64,000 nucleotides of DNA from Paenibacillus curdlanolyticus YK9 (GCF_000179615.1 NZ_AEDD01000005.1:108428-172427), one strand, 5' to 3'. Positions 10,484 through 20,580 are shown, counted from the stretch's first letter. The notes: generated by a model not told the origin, from the letters alone. Translations and numbers: made by a program.

Positions 10484-11386
10484 TTATTGGAGCGGCTTCG
10501 GCTTCGCTTGCTCAAGCAGCTCGATTAGCTGCTCACGATCAAACGCGTACGCTTCATTGCAGAAATGGCACACGACTTCGGCTTTTCCGTCTTCCTCAAT
10601 AATTTGTTGCAGCTCTTGCTGACCCATGCTGATCAGCGTCCGCTCTGTGCGCTCGCGCGAGCAGCGGCAGCGGAAATGGATATCCGTCGTGTCGTGTATC
10701 GTCAGGTCGTCTCCGACAAGGAACTTCAAAATCTCTTCCGGCGTCTCGCCCTGATCCAGCAGCGCTGTAACAGGCGGCATTGTACTCACCGCTTGCTCCA
10801 AGCGCGTAAGCTCTTCCTCCGTCAGTCCCGGCAGTACTTGTACGATATAGCCGCCTGCATGCAATACGGATCCGTCTGTATCCACCAATACGCCAAGCCC
10901 TACGACGGAAGGCGTTTGCTCCGATACTGCGAAGTAATACGTGAAATCCTCAGCGAGCTCACCCGATACGATCGGCGAGCTGCCGCGGTACGGCTCTTTT
11001 AGCCCGAGGTCCTTAATAATATGAATGTAGCCGGTCCGGCCAACAGCTCCCGCCACGTCCAGCTTACCCTGCGAGTTGCTTGCCATGTGCACTTGCGGGT
11101 GATCTACATAACCGCGAACGTTGCCCTTGGCATCCGCATCGACGACGATTTGGCCGATTGGTCCGTCACCCTTAATCTGAATCGTGAGCTTTTCCTCGCC
11201 CTTCATCATTGCGCCCATCATGGCGCCCGCTGCTAACGTCCGTCCAAATGCCGCGGTGGCAGTCGGGAACGTCCCATGCCGGCGCTGCAATTCGCCAACA
11301 AGCTCCGTCGCACGAACCGCGAACACCCGAATGCGGCCGCCCCACGCTGTACCTCTTATCAATATATCGTTCTGCGTTTCCATCAT
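10484..11386 (-). CDS. hslO: Redox-regulated chaperonin Hsp33
   Basis: Holdase chaperone that is switched on by oxidation when its C-terminal zinc site is lost. The 300-residue product from the ATG at 11386 has the N-terminal substrate-binding domain (residues 1-180) and the zinc-binding cysteines near the C-terminus as RCRC and VVCHFC. The open frame runs 32 codons further upstream, but GGGAGG lies just before the tandem ATGATG at 11386/11383, so either of those is the start. It follows coaX, as in B. subtilis (yacC). Confidence 0.95.
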   Translation of the reverse strand: MMETQNDILIRGTAWGGRIRVFAVRATELVGELQRRHGTFPTATAAFGRTLAAGAMMGAMMKGEEKLTIQIKGDGPIGQIVVDADAKGNVRGYVDHPQVHMASNSQGKLDVAGAVGRTGYIHIIKDLGLKEPYRGSSPIVSGELAEDFTYYFAVSEQTPSVVGLGVLVDTDGSVLHAGGYIVQVLPGLTEEELTRLEQAVSTMPPVTALLDQGETPEEILKFLVGDDLTIHDTTDIHFRCRCSRERTERTLISMGQQELQQIIEEDGKAEVVCHFCNEAYAFDREQLIELLEQAKPKPLQ

Positions 11387-11441
11387 GGATGCCTCCCTTG
11401 CTTGATTCGTTCTAGAAACTCGATTAAGCCGATTCCGTTCT

Positions 11442-12230
11442 TTATTGCTCGCTTGCAGCTGCGCTTTCTTGATTCCGTTCAAAAATAATGCGAAGCCCCT
11501 CGAGCGTCAGCAATGGATCAACCTCTTCGATCGTCTCCGATTCCGCCGCAATCAGCTCTGCAAGGCCGCCTGTCGCGATAACGCGGGGCTTCACGCCAAA
11601 TTCGGTACGAATGCGACGCACGATGCCATCCACTTGCCCGGCGTAGCCGAAAATAATGCCCGCCTGCATCGACGTTATCGGGTTGCGCCCGATGACGCTC
11701 TTCGGCCGAACGAGCTCGATGCGAGGAAGCTTCGCTGCGCGCTGGTACAGCGCTTCGGTTGAAATGCCAATGCCCGGCACGATCGCGCCGCCAAGGTAGC
11801 TGCCCGAAGAATCGATGTAATCGAAGGTTGTAGCTGTTCCAAAGTCGACGACGATTAGCGGCTGTCCGTATTTTTCAATACCCGCTACCGCATTAACGAT
11901 CCGATCGGCGCCCACCTCGCGCGGATTCTCGTAACGGATGTTCAGCCCTGTCTTCACGCCCGGACCAACAACAACTGGCGTTTTGCGCATGTATTTGATG
12001 CACAGCTGCTCTAGCGTCCGCATCAGCGGAGGGACGACGCACGATATAATAACGCCGTCTATTCGTTCAAGCGACAAGCCCGTAAATTGAAACAAATTGT
12101 TAATCGATATGCCATACTCATCCACAGTTGCGGAGCGGTTCGTGCTGATTCGCCAATGATGCAGAAGCTCCTTGCCTTGGTATACGCCGAGTACAATATT
12201 CGTATTCCCTACATCAATAACCAAAATCAC
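11442..12230 (-). CDS. coaX: Type III pantothenate kinase
   Basis: Phosphorylates pantothenate in the first step of coenzyme A synthesis. The 262-residue ASKHA-fold protein begins [16 protein letters not shown] (phosphate-1 loop) and includes [25 protein letters not shown] and [11 protein letters not shown]. It starts with GTG, which overlaps the nadC stop by four bases (GTGA), so it is coupled to the NAD genes. The coaX-hslO pair is retained from the ancestral order. Confidence 0.95.
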   Translation of the reverse strand: MILVIDVGNTNIVLGVYQGKELLHHWRISTNRSATVDEYGISINNLFQFTGLSLERIDGVIISCVVPPLMRTLEQLCIKYMRKTPVVVGPGVKTGLNIRYENPREVGADRIVNAVAGIEKYGQPLIVVDFGTATTFDYIDSSGSYLGGAIVPGIGISTEALYQRAAKLPRIELVRPKSVIGRNPITSMQAGIIFGYAGQVDGIVRRIRTEFGVKPRVIATGGLAELIAAESETIEEVDPLLTLEGLRIIFERNQESAAASEQ

Positions 12231-13090
12231 GCCGATGCCCCGCCCTTCTTCTCATTCAAGTCCAGACTAATATCCAGCGCTTGGAACGAATATGTCAGAC
12301 CGCCTACACTGATAACATCGACACCCGTCTCGGCGATGCCTCGCACCGTATCGAGCGTAACGCCGCCCGATGCTTCCGTAATAACATGGCGAGCCATTGC
12401 TTTGACGCGCTGCACCGCTTCTGTCATTTGCTCCAGGCTCATGTTGTCGAACATGATGATGTCGGCACCGCAGGACACAGCTTCATACACCTGCTCCATC
12501 GACTCCGTTTCCACTTCGATCTTCATCGTATGCGGAATGCGCGCACGCGCTGCCGTCACTGCGGCACGGATGCTTCCCGCGCCTTTGATATGATTGTCCT
12601 TAATCATAACAGCGTCGTACAAACCGAAGCGATGATTAGCGCCGCCGCCCACGCGCACAGCGTATTTCTCCAGCATACGATGCCCAGGTGTCGTCTTCCG
12701 CGTATCAACGAGTCGCGTTCCGAGCCCTTCGAGCGCATCGACGAAAGCGCGCGTCTTCGTCGCAATGCCCGACAGTCGCTGCATCAGGTTCAATGCGAGC
12801 CGTTCCCCCGTCAGCAAGCTATGCGTGCTGCCCTCAGCCGCGGCGATAACCGTCCCCTTCGTGACCCGATCGCCATCTTGAACGAGCGCCGTGTATACAA
12901 TATCAGGGTCCACGACTTCAAATACGAGCCGGGCGATGTCCAAGCCTGCAATTAGTCCATCTTCCTTCACGTGGATGATCGCTTTGGAACGGCTGCCGAT
13001 CGGAATCGTTGTCTCCGTCGTAATGTCGCCCATGCCGATATCCTCGGCCAGCCAAGCTCTTATTTGTTCACGCAATGCGTAATCATACAT
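12227..13090 (-). CDS. nadC: Nicotinate-nucleotide pyrophosphorylase (quinolinate phosphoribosyltransferase)
   Basis: Joins quinolinate with PRPP to give nicotinate mononucleotide, the third step of de novo NAD synthesis. The 287-residue length is normal. Motifs include [15 protein letters not shown] at the N-terminus, [54 protein letters not shown], and IMFDNM with EASGGV in the C-terminal barrel. It overlaps nadB by 8 nt and coaX by 4 nt. Confidence 0.97.
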   Translation of the reverse strand: MYDYALREQIRAWLAEDIGMGDITTETTIPIGSRSKAIIHVKEDGLIAGLDIARLVFEVVDPDIVYTALVQDGDRVTKGTVIAAAEGSTHSLLTGERLALNLMQRLSGIATKTRAFVDALEGLGTRLVDTRKTTPGHRMLEKYAVRVGGGANHRFGLYDAVMIKDNHIKGAGSIRAAVTAARARIPHTMKIEVETESMEQVYEAVSCGADIIMFDNMSLEQMTEAVQRVKAMARHVITEASGGVTLDTVRGIAETGVDVISVGGLTYSFQALDISLDLNEKKGGASA

Positions 13091-14696
13091 CGTGAATCCG
13101 CTCCTCTGTCAATCCGTAATCGCGGTGCAGCACGGTGTGCTTGCGCCAGACTTCGTCATTCCGCTCCGGGAAATCCTCGCGCGCATGCGCCCCCCGGCTT
13201 TCCTCGCGCGCCAGTGCCGATTCCGTTGTGAGCAGCGCGCAAGTCAACAGGTTAGCGAATTCATATTCCTCGCGCTTGGTCAGTACGGATTGGAAAATCG
13301 GCAGCTGCCGCTTCAGCTCCTCCAGCCCTTTGGCTAGCCCCTGGCCGTCACGGCGAAGACCGGCATAGCGCACCATAATCTTTTGCAGCTTTAGACGGCG
13401 TTCCACGACGGCCTGCATCGGAATGCCGCTTCGCTCGGCTTCATAATGAATGATCGGCTTCGCCGAAATAGGCGGAAGCTCCGCAATCCGTTCTACAATT
13501 CTTCTGCCGAATACGATTGCCTCCGACAACGAGTTGCTCGCCAAACGGTTCGCGCCATGAACGCCAGTAGATGACACTTCGCCGCAGGCAAACAGGCGTT
13601 TAATATTCGTCTCACCGTTAAGATCCGTCTTCACGCCGCCCATCATATAATGCATCGCTGGCGCGACTGGAATCCAGTCTGTCGTCAGGTCTAGTCCGTA
13701 GGTGAGGCAAGTTTCATAAATGGTTGGGAAGCGATGCTTGACCATTTCTTCCGATTCATGCGTAATGTCCAAGTAAACAAAGGTAGACTTGGTTTCCTCC
13801 ATCTCGCTCACGATCGCTCTGGCTACGACGTCGCGCGGCGCCAGCTCCAGCTGCTCATGATACTTATGCATAAAACGCTCGCCCTTGATATTGCGCAGGT
13901 ATGCGCCCTCTCCGCGTACAGCCTCCGAAATAAGGAAACGCGGCGCCCCTGGGTAACAAAGCGATGTCGGATGGAATTGAAGAAACTCCATATCTCGTAT
14001 GTAAGCACCCGCACGATAAGCCATCGCGATGCCATCACCGGTCGCCACGTCAGGATTAGTCGTATAACGATACAGCTGCCCCGTACCGCCTGAGCACAAA
14101 ATCGTTGCCTTGCCGCGGACGAACAAGCGCGAGCCGTCCGGCTTCTGTACAATTGCACCGCAGCATTCGCCTTGAATGGTCACGAGGTCAATGACAAAAT
14201 GATCGTCCCACACCTCAACGCCTTCTTTAGCAACTGCCTTCTCCGATAATGCGCGCACGATCTCAAAGCCTGTTGCATCTCCGTTAGCATGCAAAATCCG
14301 CCGCTGGCTATGCGCGCCTTCCTTGGTTAATGCGAATTCGCCGTTCTCCAAGTCAAACTGCGTACCCATGCGAATCAGATCCTCTACGCCCCTTGGCCCT
14401 TCGTGCACGAGCGCATTCACGGCGTCATGATCGCATAGCCCCGCGCCTGCAATCAACGTGTCCTCCAAATGATAAGCAGGGGAATCGTCGTCCGAAATTA
14501 CGGCGGCGATACCCCCCTGAGCATATCGTGTATTACTGTCGAGCAGCGATTTCTTCGTGATCATGAGCACGGAGCCGCTTTTACTCGCCTTAATAGCGGT
14601 AAAAAGACCGGCGATGCCGGCCCCGATGACGATAACGTCCTTCTCGATAACCGGCAACTCGTCCAGTCGAACGTCAATTAAATATGATGGAATCAT
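13083..14696 (-). CDS. nadB: L-aspartate oxidase
   Basis: FAD enzyme oxidising aspartate to iminoaspartate, the first step of de novo NAD synthesis. From the ATG at 14696 (GGAGGC nine bases upstream; the ATG seven codons earlier has no such site) the product has 537 residues. It shows the FAD Rossmann motif VIGAGIAGLFTAIKA, RYAQGGIAAVI, HSQRRILHANGDATG, ILCSGGTGQLYRY, EFLQFHPTSL, SEAVRGEGAYLRN and ACGEVSSTGVHGANRLASNS. The C-terminal helical domain is intact. Confidence 0.96.
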   Translation of the reverse strand: MIPSYLIDVRLDELPVIEKDVIVIGAGIAGLFTAIKASKSGSVLMITKKSLLDSNTRYAQGGIAAVISDDDSPAYHLEDTLIAGAGLCDHDAVNALVHEGPRGVEDLIRMGTQFDLENGEFALTKEGAHSQRRILHANGDATGFEIVRALSEKAVAKEGVEVWDDHFVIDLVTIQGECCGAIVQKPDGSRLFVRGKATILCSGGTGQLYRYTTNPDVATGDGIAMAYRAGAYIRDMEFLQFHPTSLCYPGAPRFLISEAVRGEGAYLRNIKGERFMHKYHEQLELAPRDVVARAIVSEMEETKSTFVYLDITHESEEMVKHRFPTIYETCLTYGLDLTTDWIPVAPAMHYMMGGVKTDLNGETNIKRLFACGEVSSTGVHGANRLASNSLSEAIVFGRRIVERIAELPPISAKPIIHYEAERSGIPMQAVVERRLKLQKIMVRYAGLRRDGQGLAKGLEELKRQLPIFQSVLTKREEYEFANLLTCALLTTESALAREESRGAHAREDFPERNDEVWRKHTVLHRDYGLTEERIHDV

Positions 14697-14731
14697 AAGA
14701 TGGATGCCTCCAGGCATAAAAATAATGACGC

Positions 14732-15670
14732 TTATTTAACCTGCAGCATGCGCTCCAACGACTTGCGGGCTTGGTCAGCTACTGTCGGCGGCACATAGAT
14801 TTGCGGCTGCATCGTTTCCAAACATTTGACGAGCTTCTTCAGGTTGTTAACCTTCATGTTCGGACATACCAGATATTTGTTCGCAAAATGGAACGTTTTG
14901 TTCGGGCTGTCCACTCGCAGCTGGTAACCCGTGCCGTCCTCCGTGCCTACGATGAACTCTTGGCAGTCGGAGTTTTTGCAATATTCGAGAATGCCCGTCG
15001 TGCTGCCGACATAATCACCAAGCGCAACGACTTCCGGACGGCACTCAGGATGAACGACGAATTGCGCGTTCGGGTATTTCGCTTTCATTTCCTCTACATC
15101 TTTGACGGTCAGCATATCATGCGTGTTGCAGTAGCCTTCCCAGATGATCATTTTCTTGTCCGTGTGCTGCTGCACGTAATGCCCTAGATTCTTGTCCGGA
15201 ACCCAAATGATTTCGTCGGACTCCACGGAGTTAATGACCTTAAGCGCATTGGACGAGGTGCAGCAGATGTCCGTCTCCGCCTTGATCTCCGCCGAGGAGT
15301 TGATATAAGTAACGACCGTCGCGTTCGGGTGCTGCGCCTTCAGCTTGCGCAAACCGTCCACGTTGACCATATCTGCCATTGGGCAGCCGGCCCGCTCGTC
15401 TGGAATGAGTACCGTTTTGTTCGGTGCAAGAATTTTAGCGCTCTCGCCCATGAAATGTACGCCGCAGAACACGATAACGTCTGCATCGGTCGCCGCTGCC
15501 TTCTGTGCAAGCAGGAAGGAGTCGCCGCGGAAATCAGCTACCTCTTGAATTTCATCCCGTTGATAGTAGTGGGCCAGAATAATGGCGTTACGCTCTTTCT
15601 TCAGCTGCATGAGGCGTTCGCGCAACTCGCGGTTCTGTTCCGCCTTGCGTTCCAGTGCCAATGCTTCCAT
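14732..15670 (-). CDS. nadA: Quinolinate synthase A
   Basis: 4Fe-4S enzyme condensing iminoaspartate with dihydroxyacetone phosphate to quinolinate. The start ATG at 15670 follows GAGGAG, giving 312 residues; an upstream in-frame ATG at 15697 is less likely. Motifs: LAHYYQRDEIQEVADF, VFCGVHFMGESAKIL, ADMVNVDGL, YINSSAEIKAETDICCTSSN, HPECRPEV, GTEDGTGYQLR and YLVCPNMKVNNLKKL. Three of these contain the cysteines expected to hold the cluster. First gene of a nadA-nadB-nadC-coaX-hslO run with its own promoter. Confidence 0.96.
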   Translation of the reverse strand: MEALALERKAEQNRELRERLMQLKKERNAIILAHYYQRDEIQEVADFRGDSFLLAQKAAATDADVIVFCGVHFMGESAKILAPNKTVLIPDERAGCPMADMVNVDGLRKLKAQHPNATVVTYINSSAEIKAETDICCTSSNALKVINSVESDEIIWVPDKNLGHYVQQHTDKKMIIWEGYCNTHDMLTVKDVEEMKAKYPNAQFVVHPECRPEVVALGDYVGSTTGILEYCKNSDCQEFIVGTEDGTGYQLRVDSPNKTFHFANKYLVCPNMKVNNLKKLVKCLETMQPQIYVPPTVADQARKSLERMLQVK

Positions 15671-15798
15671 GGGTGTCTCTCCTCTTCGTGCGGTCATTTT
15701 TATATGGATATGATGTACTTTGTGAATTCGTGCACATACTTAGCCGCCGCATCCGTTATAGTGTGAACAAATCATGTCTGTTTCATTGATTAAGTTTA

Positions 15799-15827
15799 AA
15801 TGTACACGTGGCGACGTGGACTGTCAA
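15799..15827 (-). promoter_or_regulatory. Candidate promoter for the nadABC operon
   Basis: Minus strand TTGACA (15822-15827), 17-bp spacer, TACATT (15799-15804). The spacer contains CACGTCGCCACGTG, an imperfect palindrome that could be an operator. B. subtilis nad genes are repressed by NiaR, but I cannot confirm a NiaR site here. Confidence 0.5.
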
Positions 15828-15945
15828 TTGCTAGAGTAAGCCATTTGGCGCATTAGACCGCCATTTGTTCTAGTTGACCCTGCGGAATAGGGGAAAACCG
15901 CCGGATATTACCTCTTTTCGGAGTGTGCCGCATCCTTTTCAGAGG

Positions 15946-15985
15946 AGTGAGCGCTATCTCCCAATATAAGGAAATAGCGCTCACT
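15946..15985 (-). terminator. Large hairpin after the GH26-like gene
   Basis: AGTGAGCGCTAT and ATAGCGCTCACT form a perfect 12-bp stem around a 16-base loop, 17 bp past the stop codon. There is no T run on either strand, so it may be a terminator or an mRNA-stabilising structure. Confidence 0.45.
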
Positions 15986-16001
15986 GTTGGTTCCAGGATA
16001 A

Positions 16002-17615
16002 TCATTTAACCGTTACGGGTACCTTTTGCGTCGTCGCAAGCTTGCCATTGCTATCGTAGGCCTTAACAACAACTGTAATGGATTTCCCCTTATAGACCGC
16101 AAAATTAATGGAAGCTTTCCACGGAAGCTGGGTAGTCGCAGCAACGACCTTGCCACCGATCTCATACGTTACTTTGCTTAATATTGGCGTCCATGACTTT
16201 ACATACGCTGATACCTTCTGCGTGCTCGCCTCCACGGTTGCACCGCTAATCTTACGGTAAGCAATCGGCGACTCGTCGCCAACCGTGCTCAAGTAGAAGG
16301 GGCTGGCAATCGACTGCTTGTAAGCCTCCAGCAGCTTCGCGTTCGCCGAAAGCATATAGTATTTGACCCGATTTGACGCGTCGTGATTGCTATCGAAGTA
16401 GAAGACCCCTTTTACCTTCGGATACACCATAGGGAGCGTCATATAGAACTGCTTCAGCTGATAGCTAGACCAAGCCGTCTTATCCTGGAGCTTCTCCGGG
16501 TACATGTATGAAACGCCGCCTTCTGAGATAAATACAGGCTTGCGGTCCGCATATAGCTTATAGATTAAATCGAACTTGTCGAGATGGCTGGAGCGATCCT
16601 CGCCCTTCTTCAGCGGATCAAGCGTTGGGTTAAAGATCGTATATAAGCTGACTCCCACCCAATCCACGTAAGCATCGCCGGGATAATAATCCTCAATATT
16701 ATATTCCGGAATTTGGCCTGGTGCCCACACCATAGCTGCACTGTCTGGCGCCGTCTTATGAATCACATTCGCCACAAGCCGAAACTTCTCAATGTACAGC
16801 TTCGGATTACCGTTCCATGGCACCCAGTCCCCGTTCATTTCATTCGCGAAACGGACGAAAATAGGAATGCCTGCATCCGCGATCTCTTGAGCAAACTGAT
16901 GCAAATACGCATCATCTTGAACTTGGTTCAGGCCCTTAATGGGTTGAATGCCCAACTGTAACGCGGTTCCATTCGCCCGCGCTTCCTCAATATGGCTCTT
17001 CAATGAGGAGAGCGGATTGCCATAAGTGAAATACAGAAGATAAGCGGCATGCTTCTTGCCCGTTAGCTGAGGAAACCCCTCCGTATAAAACGGATTGCTC
17101 GTCTTCGCATTATGCACCTTCGGATCGAGTTCGGCATAAGCGCCGATCAAGGCGCCATTCTTCGGCTCAAATATTGCTTGATGATAATTCGTATTGCCGA
17201 GTTTTGCTGCCTCCGTTTCGACGAATAGCTGCGCACTGCTGCGGAGCGCATCCGCTTTGCGCTTGGCCGCGATGCTGATTTGCGTCTGCCCCACTTTGCC
17301 CGCATACAATGCTTCCAAATCCCAGCTAGCCACAGCATCATCGTACTTGCCGAGAATGGAGTAATCCGCGCCGATGTTACGATAAATGTTAGACGCATTG
17401 CCATATTGCTGTGTCTTCACAAATTCGGCGGCAATGATCTTATATTTCGCTATGGCCTCTGTATACTTCCCCTTGGCCTCTAACTGCTGCGCTTCCTTAT
17501 AAATGCCCCATACGTTCATCGCATACGCATTCCCGCCTGGGATGGCCGTTATTGATAGAACCATTACCGCAATAAGCAATAGTAGTACTGATTTCCATTT
17601 CTTCTGTCCTAGCAC
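16002..17615 (-). CDS. Secreted GH26-like glycoside hydrolase with TPR-like N-terminal region
   Basis: Probably an extracellular beta-mannanase or related glycosidase. From a GTG at 17615 (GGGGGAG six bases upstream; an ATG at 17630 is the alternative) it has 537 residues. A signal peptide (SVLLLLIAVMVLSITAIPGG, cleavage near NAYA-M) is followed by helical repeats at about residues 35-125 that look like TPRs (GKYTEAIAKYKIIA, GKYDDAVASW). The catalytic barrel at about 145-430 has FVRFANEMNGDW, whose Glu fits the GH26 acid/base, and KPVFISEGG, whose Glu fits the nucleophile. A C-terminal Ig-like region ends KVPVTVK. The substrate is unproven. The gene interrupts the usual ftsH-coaX neighbourhood. 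Confidence 0.8.
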   Translation of the reverse strand: MLGQKKWKSVLLLLIAVMVLSITAIPGGNAYAMNVWGIYKEAQQLEAKGKYTEAIAKYKIIAAEFVKTQQYGNASNIYRNIGADYSILGKYDDAVASWDLEALYAGKVGQTQISIAAKRKADALRSSAQLFVETEAAKLGNTNYHQAIFEPKNGALIGAYAELDPKVHNAKTSNPFYTEGFPQLTGKKHAAYLLYFTYGNPLSSLKSHIEEARANGTALQLGIQPIKGLNQVQDDAYLHQFAQEIADAGIPIFVRFANEMNGDWVPWNGNPKLYIEKFRLVANVIHKTAPDSAAMVWAPGQIPEYNIEDYYPGDAYVDWVGVSLYTIFNPTLDPLKKGEDRSSHLDKFDLIYKLYADRKPVFISEGGVSYMYPEKLQDKTAWSSYQLKQFYMTLPMVYPKVKGVFYFDSNHDASNRVKYYMLSANAKLLEAYKQSIASPFYLSTVGDESPIAYRKISGATVEASTQKVSAYVKSWTPILSKVTYEIGGKVVAATTQLPWKASINFAVYKGKSITVVVKAYDSNGKLATTQKVPVTVK

Positions 17616-17718
17616 GCTTCGCTCCCCCATATCTTTAGTTCTTTATTCTCACTCCCAATAATAGGACAAGTTTACCATAGGGGTACTAGGACTTAAAGCG
17701 TTACTTATCTACATAAGC

Positions 17719-17767
17719 AAAAAGACCCAGCCCATTGCGCGGTTACCCACACAATAGAGCTGAGTCT
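17719..17767 (-). terminator. Intrinsic terminator after ftsH
   Basis: Minus strand AGACTCAGCTC pairs imperfectly with GGCTGGGTCT. An inner stem ATTGTGTGG-GTAA-CCGCGCAAT extends the hairpin, and the outer arm ends in five T. It lies 17 bp past the ftsH stop. Confidence 0.8.
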
Positions 17768-17783
17768 TCTTCTAATGAATCGC

Positions 17784-19799
17784 TTAAGCGTTCCGATCTG
17801 GCCCGCCTTCGCCATTTCCATCGTCTTCACCTGTCGTATCGCTCGCCGGAGGTGCAGCCTCATCAGCTTCCTTCGTCTGGATACGAACTTTCACGCCGCC
17901 GATCGTATCGATCTTCACGTCGGCATGCGTTTCCGCAGGAATCGTCTCGCCTTCAGGAAGCTCGCCATCGATGGAACCTGTCTCAATCAAACGTTTAATC
18001 TGCTCAAGCTCAAGCGTCTCTTCGCTAAGCAGCGTCTGTGCGATCAAGTGCATCTCTTTGGTCTTCTCTGTCAGGAGGTTCTTCGCCCGCGTGTAGCATT
18101 CGTTAATCATGCGCTGCATTTCCTGATCGATCTGGTACGCGATTGTATCCGAGTAGTTCTGCTCGTGTCCGATATCGCGGCCAAGGAATACTTGGCCTTG
18201 CGTGCTGCCGAACTGCATCGGTCCAAGCTTCTCGCTCATCCCGTACTCCATGATCATGCTGCGCACGATGCTAGTTGCTTGCTTAAAGTCACTGTAAGCG
18301 CCTGTTCCGATTTCGCCGATGAACAACTCCTCGGCAACACGGCCGCCAAGCAAGCCCGTAACTTTATCAAGCAATTCCTGCTTCGTAACAAGCATCCGAT
18401 CTTCCTTCGGCATCATGATGACGTAACCGCCAGCCTTGCCGCGAGGAATAATCGTTACTTTATGAACAGCGTCCGCGTGCTCCAGGAAGTAGCCGACGAT
18501 CGTATGGCCCGCTTCGTGGTAAGCCACGATGCGTTTCTCACGGTCACTAATGACACGGCTACGCTTCTCCGTACCTACGATAACGCGGTCGATTGCTTCA
18601 TCAACCTCGACCATAGCGATGTCTTTCTTATTGCGGCGAGCTGCTAGGAGCGCTGCCTCGTTCAACAGGTTCTCGAGGTCTGCGCCCGTGAAGCCTGTCG
18701 TACGTTTCGCAATAATATCGAGCTTAACATCCTTGGACAACGGCTTATTGCGCGCGTGTACTTTCAGTACCGCTTCGCGGCCTTTCACATCTGGACGGTC
18801 AACCGTAATTTGACGGTCAAAGCGTCCTGGACGGAGAAGCGCCGGGTCCAAAATGTCAGGGCGGTTCGTTGCTGCAACGATAATAATGCCTTCGTTCGCG
18901 CCAAACCCGTCCATCTCGACGAGCAACTGGTTAAGGGTTTGCTCGCGCTCGTCGTGTCCGCCGCCAAGGCCTGCGCCACGCTGACGGCCAACAGCGTCAA
19001 TCTCGTCAATAAAGATGATGCACGGAGCGTTCTTCTTCGCATTCTCGAACAAATCGCGAACGCGCGATGCGCCGACGCCAACGAACATTTCCACAAAGTC
19101 GGAACCGGAGATGCTGAAGAACGGTACGCCGGCTTCGCCTGCAACAGCGCGAGCAAGCAACGTTTTACCCGTGCCCGGAGGTCCGACTAGCAGCACGCCC
19201 TTAGGAATGCGTGCGCCAACGGCTGCGAACTTGCGTGGGTCCTTCAGGAACTCTACGACCTCAACAAGCTCTTGCTTCTCTTCATCCGCGCCCGCCACAT
19301 CCTCGAACGTAACGCGCTTCTTCTCTTCGTTGTACAGACGTGCACGGCTTTTGCCAAAGTTCATCACTTTGCCGCCGCCGCCCTGAGCCTGATTCATCAG
19401 GAAGAAGAAGAGGATAAAGATGATCACGAAAGGAATGATCGATGTCAGGAACGTGAGCCAGATGCTCTCGCCCTTCATCTTCTTATAGTTGATTTCGATG
19501 TTGTGAAGCTCCGCCTGCTCGTTGATTTCCTTCGTTACGAACTCATCAACGTTGGTGCGGGTATAGAATTTTTTTGCATTGGCTTCCGGCGGTTTTTTAT
19601 ATTCACCAGTGACCAAATAGGAGTAGCCATCAAATTGTAATTCTAAGCTTGCAATGTTGTCCGTTTTGAGTGCTTTCTGGAACTCATCGTATCGAATTTG
19701 CGACGATGAGTCGTTCTGGCTGCTGATAAATTGGACAATCCCCACGGTCACCAAAAAAATAAGTAAATAAAATCCAGTGTTCCGGATGATTCGATTCAT
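17784..19799 (-). CDS. ftsH: ATP-dependent zinc metalloprotease FtsH
   Basis: Membrane AAA+ protease degrading misfolded membrane proteins and regulators; needed for efficient sporulation in Bacillus. The start ATG at 19799 follows GAGAGGAGG and gives 671 residues. Two membrane segments (about 7-27 and 115-135) flank an extracytoplasmic domain. The AAA domain has Walker [15 protein letters not shown], Walker [12 protein letters not shown] and the SRH region [20 protein letters not shown]. The protease domain has the zinc motif [11 protein letters not shown]. The C-terminus is a charged, disordered tail. Own promoter (19829-19858) and terminator. Confidence 0.97.
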   Translation of the reverse strand: MNRIIRNTGFYLLIFLVTVGIVQFISSQNDSSSQIRYDEFQKALKTDNIASLELQFDGYSYLVTGEYKKPPEANAKKFYTRTNVDEFVTKEINEQAELHNIEINYKKMKGESIWLTFLTSIIPFVIIFILFFFLMNQAQGGGGKVMNFGKSRARLYNEEKKRVTFEDVAGADEEKQELVEVVEFLKDPRKFAAVGARIPKGVLLVGPPGTGKTLLARAVAGEAGVPFFSISGSDFVEMFVGVGASRVRDLFENAKKNAPCIIFIDEIDAVGRQRGAGLGGGHDEREQTLNQLLVEMDGFGANEGIIIVAATNRPDILDPALLRPGRFDRQITVDRPDVKGREAVLKVHARNKPLSKDVKLDIIAKRTTGFTGADLENLLNEAALLAARRNKKDIAMVEVDEAIDRVIVGTEKRSRVISDREKRIVAYHEAGHTIVGYFLEHADAVHKVTIIPRGKAGGYVIMMPKEDRMLVTKQELLDKVTGLLGGRVAEELFIGEIGTGAYSDFKQATSIVRSMIMEYGMSEKLGPMQFGSTQGQVFLGRDIGHEQNYSDTIAYQIDQEMQRMINECYTRAKNLLTEKTKEMHLIAQTLLSEETLELEQIKRLIETGSIDGELPEGETIPAETHADVKIDTIGGVKVRIQTKEADEAAPPASDTTGEDDGNGEGGPDRNA

Positions 19800-19828
19800 C
19801 CCCAACCTCCTCTCGAGACGCTTTAAAT

Positions 19829-19858
19829 ATTTTACCATAGCATGACTTTCCTTCACAA
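19829..19858 (-). promoter_or_regulatory. Candidate sigma-A promoter for ftsH
   Basis: Minus strand TTGTGA (19853-19858), 18-bp spacer, TAAAAT (19829-19834) preceded by TGG, giving an extended -10 (TG-N-TAAAAT). Confidence 0.65.
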
Positions 19859-19903
19859 GAATGCGCGGACAGCCATGCTAGAGGCGAATCGCTAAGATAA
19901 GTT

Positions 19904-20443
19904 TTACTTGGTGTAAACTTCGGGACGCAAGATGCCGACGAACGGCAGATTGCGGTAATGCTCAGCGTAATCAAGACCATAGCCTACGATAAATTCATCG
20001 GGCAGACTGAATCCTGTATAGTCCGCTTCGAGGTCAACCGTGCGGCGCGCAGGCTTGTCGAACAGCGTAACGACCGTAACCGACTTCGCATTACGGCGCT
20101 CAAGCACGTCGATCAAGTAGCTGAGCGTCAGGCCGCTGTCGATAATATCTTCAACGATAAGCACTTCACGGCCTTCGACCGTAACGTCAAGATCCTTGAT
20201 GATCTTCACGACGCCCGACGACTTGGTAGAAGCCCCGTAACTGGAAACCGCCATAAAGTCGATTTCTAGAGGGATGCTTAATTGTTTAACCAGATCTGAC
20301 ATAAATATAAACGCGCCCTTCAAAACACAGATGACGAGTGGGTTGCGCCCCTCGAAATCTTGGCTGAGCTGCTCGCCTAATTCCTTGACCTTGTTTTGAA
20401 TTGTTTCAGCATCAAACAGTACTTCCTGGATATCTTTTAGCAA
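19904..20443 (-). CDS. hpt: Hypoxanthine phosphoribosyltransferase
   Basis: Purine salvage enzyme converting hypoxanthine or guanine plus PRPP to IMP or GMP. The 179-residue length is normal. It starts at TTG with TAGGAGG seven bases upstream. Motifs are [17 protein letters not shown], the PRPP loop [17 protein letters not shown], and [18 protein letters not shown] with [19 protein letters not shown]. The tilS-hpt-ftsH order is the standard Bacillus one. The 194-bp gap to tilS contains a tandem repeat described separately. Confidence 0.96.
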   Translation of the reverse strand: MLKDIQEVLFDAETIQNKVKELGEQLSQDFEGRNPLVICVLKGAFIFMSDLVKQLSIPLEIDFMAVSSYGASTKSSGVVKIIKDLDVTVEGREVLIVEDIIDSGLTLSYLIDVLERRNAKSVTVVTLFDKPARRTVDLEADYTGFSLPDEFIVGYGLDYAEHYRNLPFVGILRPEVYTK

Positions 20444-20459
20444 ATTGAATCCTCCTAAA

Positions 20460-20580
20460 GATTATGCGTCTGCTCTGGGCTTTACGCCCAGATATGCAGC
20501 ATAAGCTGCTTCGTAAGCATTCGCTTCGATTATGCGTCTGCTCTGGACTTTACGCCCAAGTTTGCAGCATAGGCTGCTTC
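20460..20580. repeat. Two-copy imperfect direct repeat in the tilS-hpt intergenic region
   Basis: Two 53-bp units, 20460-20512 and 20528-20580 (68-bp period), differ at only about five positions. Each carries two mini-hairpins: the first pairs GGGC with GCCC in copy 1 (TCTGGGC-TTTAC-GCCCAGA) and is degenerate in copy 2; the second is GCAGC-ATAR-GCTGC in both. On the minus strand both units read in one frame as similar short peptides ending GVK(P/S)RADA and a TAA stop, but neither has a start codon or ribosome-binding site. Confidence 0.85.

Larger units (their letters stand above)
15671..16001. other. Intergenic region between the GH26-like gene and nadA
   Basis: 331 bp without a gene. It holds the candidate nadA promoter (15799-15827), a large hairpin just past the GH26-like stop (15946-15985), and a roughly 120-bp stretch (15828-15945) in which I see nothing definite. 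Confidence 0.7.

Noticed and set aside
15671-16001. NAD-related riboswitch before nadA
   Set aside because: No recognisable conserved structure; only a promoter and a hairpin belonging to the opposite end of the gap.
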